From positions 1 through 64,000 of the forward strand of contig JAIVFH010000113.1 of NCBI GenBank assembly GCA_025765595.1: DNA of 64,000 nt. The letters run 5' to 3'. Positions 63,140-64,000 of this stretch are shown piece after piece (positions within the stretch are counted from its first letter, which is position 1; the number at the start of each line of letters is the position of its first letter). A program made the translations under genes and the position numbers. The notes under the pieces are model-generated. The model was not told the origin of the DNA and did no database searches. It worked only from the letters and a program-made list of their open reading frames with translations. The DNA is from Obelidium mucronatum. Its lineage: Eukaryota > Chytridiomycota > Chytridiomycetes > Chytridiales > Chytriomycetaceae.

Positions 63140-64000
63140 TTGATGAAGACAAATCTCAGCGAACACTTGAAGCTGCTCGGCGTTGTCATCCCTATTCTTC
63201 CTCCGCAGCCAAGTACAGCAGCCTCAGACCAGCGAGGCAGCGCATCTTTGGGAGGTCCAGCTGGCTCAGTCCAACAACCACTGCAACACCAACAACCAGC
63301 AGCGGTCCACATTCAAAGCAAACCAAAGAAAGTCGAAGTCCAGCAAAGCCCAAAGCGAAGCGCTGTTCGACTTTGACTTCGACTCTGACTCCGACTTTGA
63401 TCTTGCTTCGTCACAACGAATTGTTAAGCGACATCGGACATCTGCTGACCTCCATTTGGCCAACGTAAAACAAGAAGAAGAAAGCAAACCAAGACAAAAA
63501 GATGTTAGTAAGCTATCTCTAGTTGTTCTCTGTCGGCTCATCTTAAACAATACTAGGCACTTCGGACACCAGACCAACAATCGTTACAACACCCAAACAA
63601 TCCAACTGAAGCACGATCCATCAGAAGCCTCTAAATCATTCAAGATCAATGAAGAAGAGTATGCGCCACTCCTGACCAAAGATGCTTACAGAACAAGGAC
63701 TTTGTTTGAACTCACTGAGGCTGTCACGAAACACGAAAGCCACAAACGCAATCTAAGTGATATTCTCATGGATATGAATGAGAGGAATTTGACATCCAGA
63801 GGAAGACAAGTATAAGCGTGAATTGTTGGAAAGAAGGCGACAGTCTAGCTCTAGTCGATTGCTGGAAATCAAGGAGCTGATTACTGAACGGAATTCTGGA
63901 GGGAGCGTTCAACTTCTCAGGCAAGCCTTTGTCCCGGGCAGTCGCTGCCTTTACCGACTCCAGTATCTCCGCCCCAGTTCTTGCATCGTCCAAATTTTCT
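63140..64000 (+). CDS. Unknown coiled-coil protein, cut by window end
   Basis: A plausible start is MMKTNLSEHLKLLGVVIPIL at 63140. Frames then change within a Gln/Ser/acidic region (FDFDSDSDFDLASS), an intron at about 63504-63555 joins to INEEEYAPLLTKDAYRTR, and a long charged helix follows (RNLSDILMDMNERNL, then KYKRELLERRRQSS). I do not recognise it. It continues past 64000. At least two 1-base frame changes occur, near 63600 and 63800. Confidence 0.35.

Overview
The window looks like nuclear DNA of an early-diverging, probably chytrid-like fungus. Genes are dense on both strands and carry short GT-AG introns of about 40-70 nt. They use the standard code and end in AATAAA-type signals. The gene set fits a fungus: trifunctional C1-tetrahydrofolate synthase, CDC6, canonical poly(A) polymerase, isopentenyl-diphosphate isomerase, NC2-alpha, RBM18, a SIVA-like protein and a CTR copper transporter with a Cys-rich ectodomain. 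The lineage is inferred from content; no rRNA or other marker is present.

Layout. 1-2572 is a segmental duplication (C1-THF synthase 5' half, GNAT acetyltransferase, tRNA-Thr, small ORF) repeated in the same orientation at 11501-19343. The second copy is split by a complete Ty1/copia element (12562-17832) whose LTRs look identical. Between the copies lie an unknown two-exon gene, the copper transporter, a tandem pair of secreted lipases (the second stopped by a nonsense codon) and the full C1-THF synthase gene. 19.3-32.7 kb is ordinary gene space: NC2-alpha, a dual-specificity phosphatase, a SAM-domain membrane protein, an RS-rich protein, SIVA, a tandem pair of small paralogues and an endonuclease/exonuclease/phosphatase (EEP) protein.

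32.6-46.4 kb is a large inverted repeat. Each 1.5 kb arm carries tRNA-Ala(UGC), tRNA-Ala(AGC), tRNA-Gly(GCC), a copia gag relic and the truncated start of the EEP gene. The spacer holds Plavaka-like transposase remains and a short element with long inverted termini. The right arm is split by a 5.6 kb DNA transposon (39786-45411) with 17-bp termini and an 8-9 bp target duplication; the other arm supplies its empty site. I cannot place its roughly 1,200-residue product in a known superfamily, and it is the best candidate for something undescribed.

46.4-64 kb returns to gene space: OsmC protein, CDC6, three GPI-type small secreted proteins, an FAD monooxygenase, a short-chain dehydrogenase, poly(A) polymerase next to an RBM18-like RRM, IDI1, a pair of unknown paralogues and a gene cut by the window end.

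A general caution: many otherwise good genes contain a single-base frameshift, often in or beside a short homopolymer. That pattern fits an under-polished long-read assembly at least as well as widespread pseudogenes. Exon limits are my own reading of frame and splice signals, and several are approximate.
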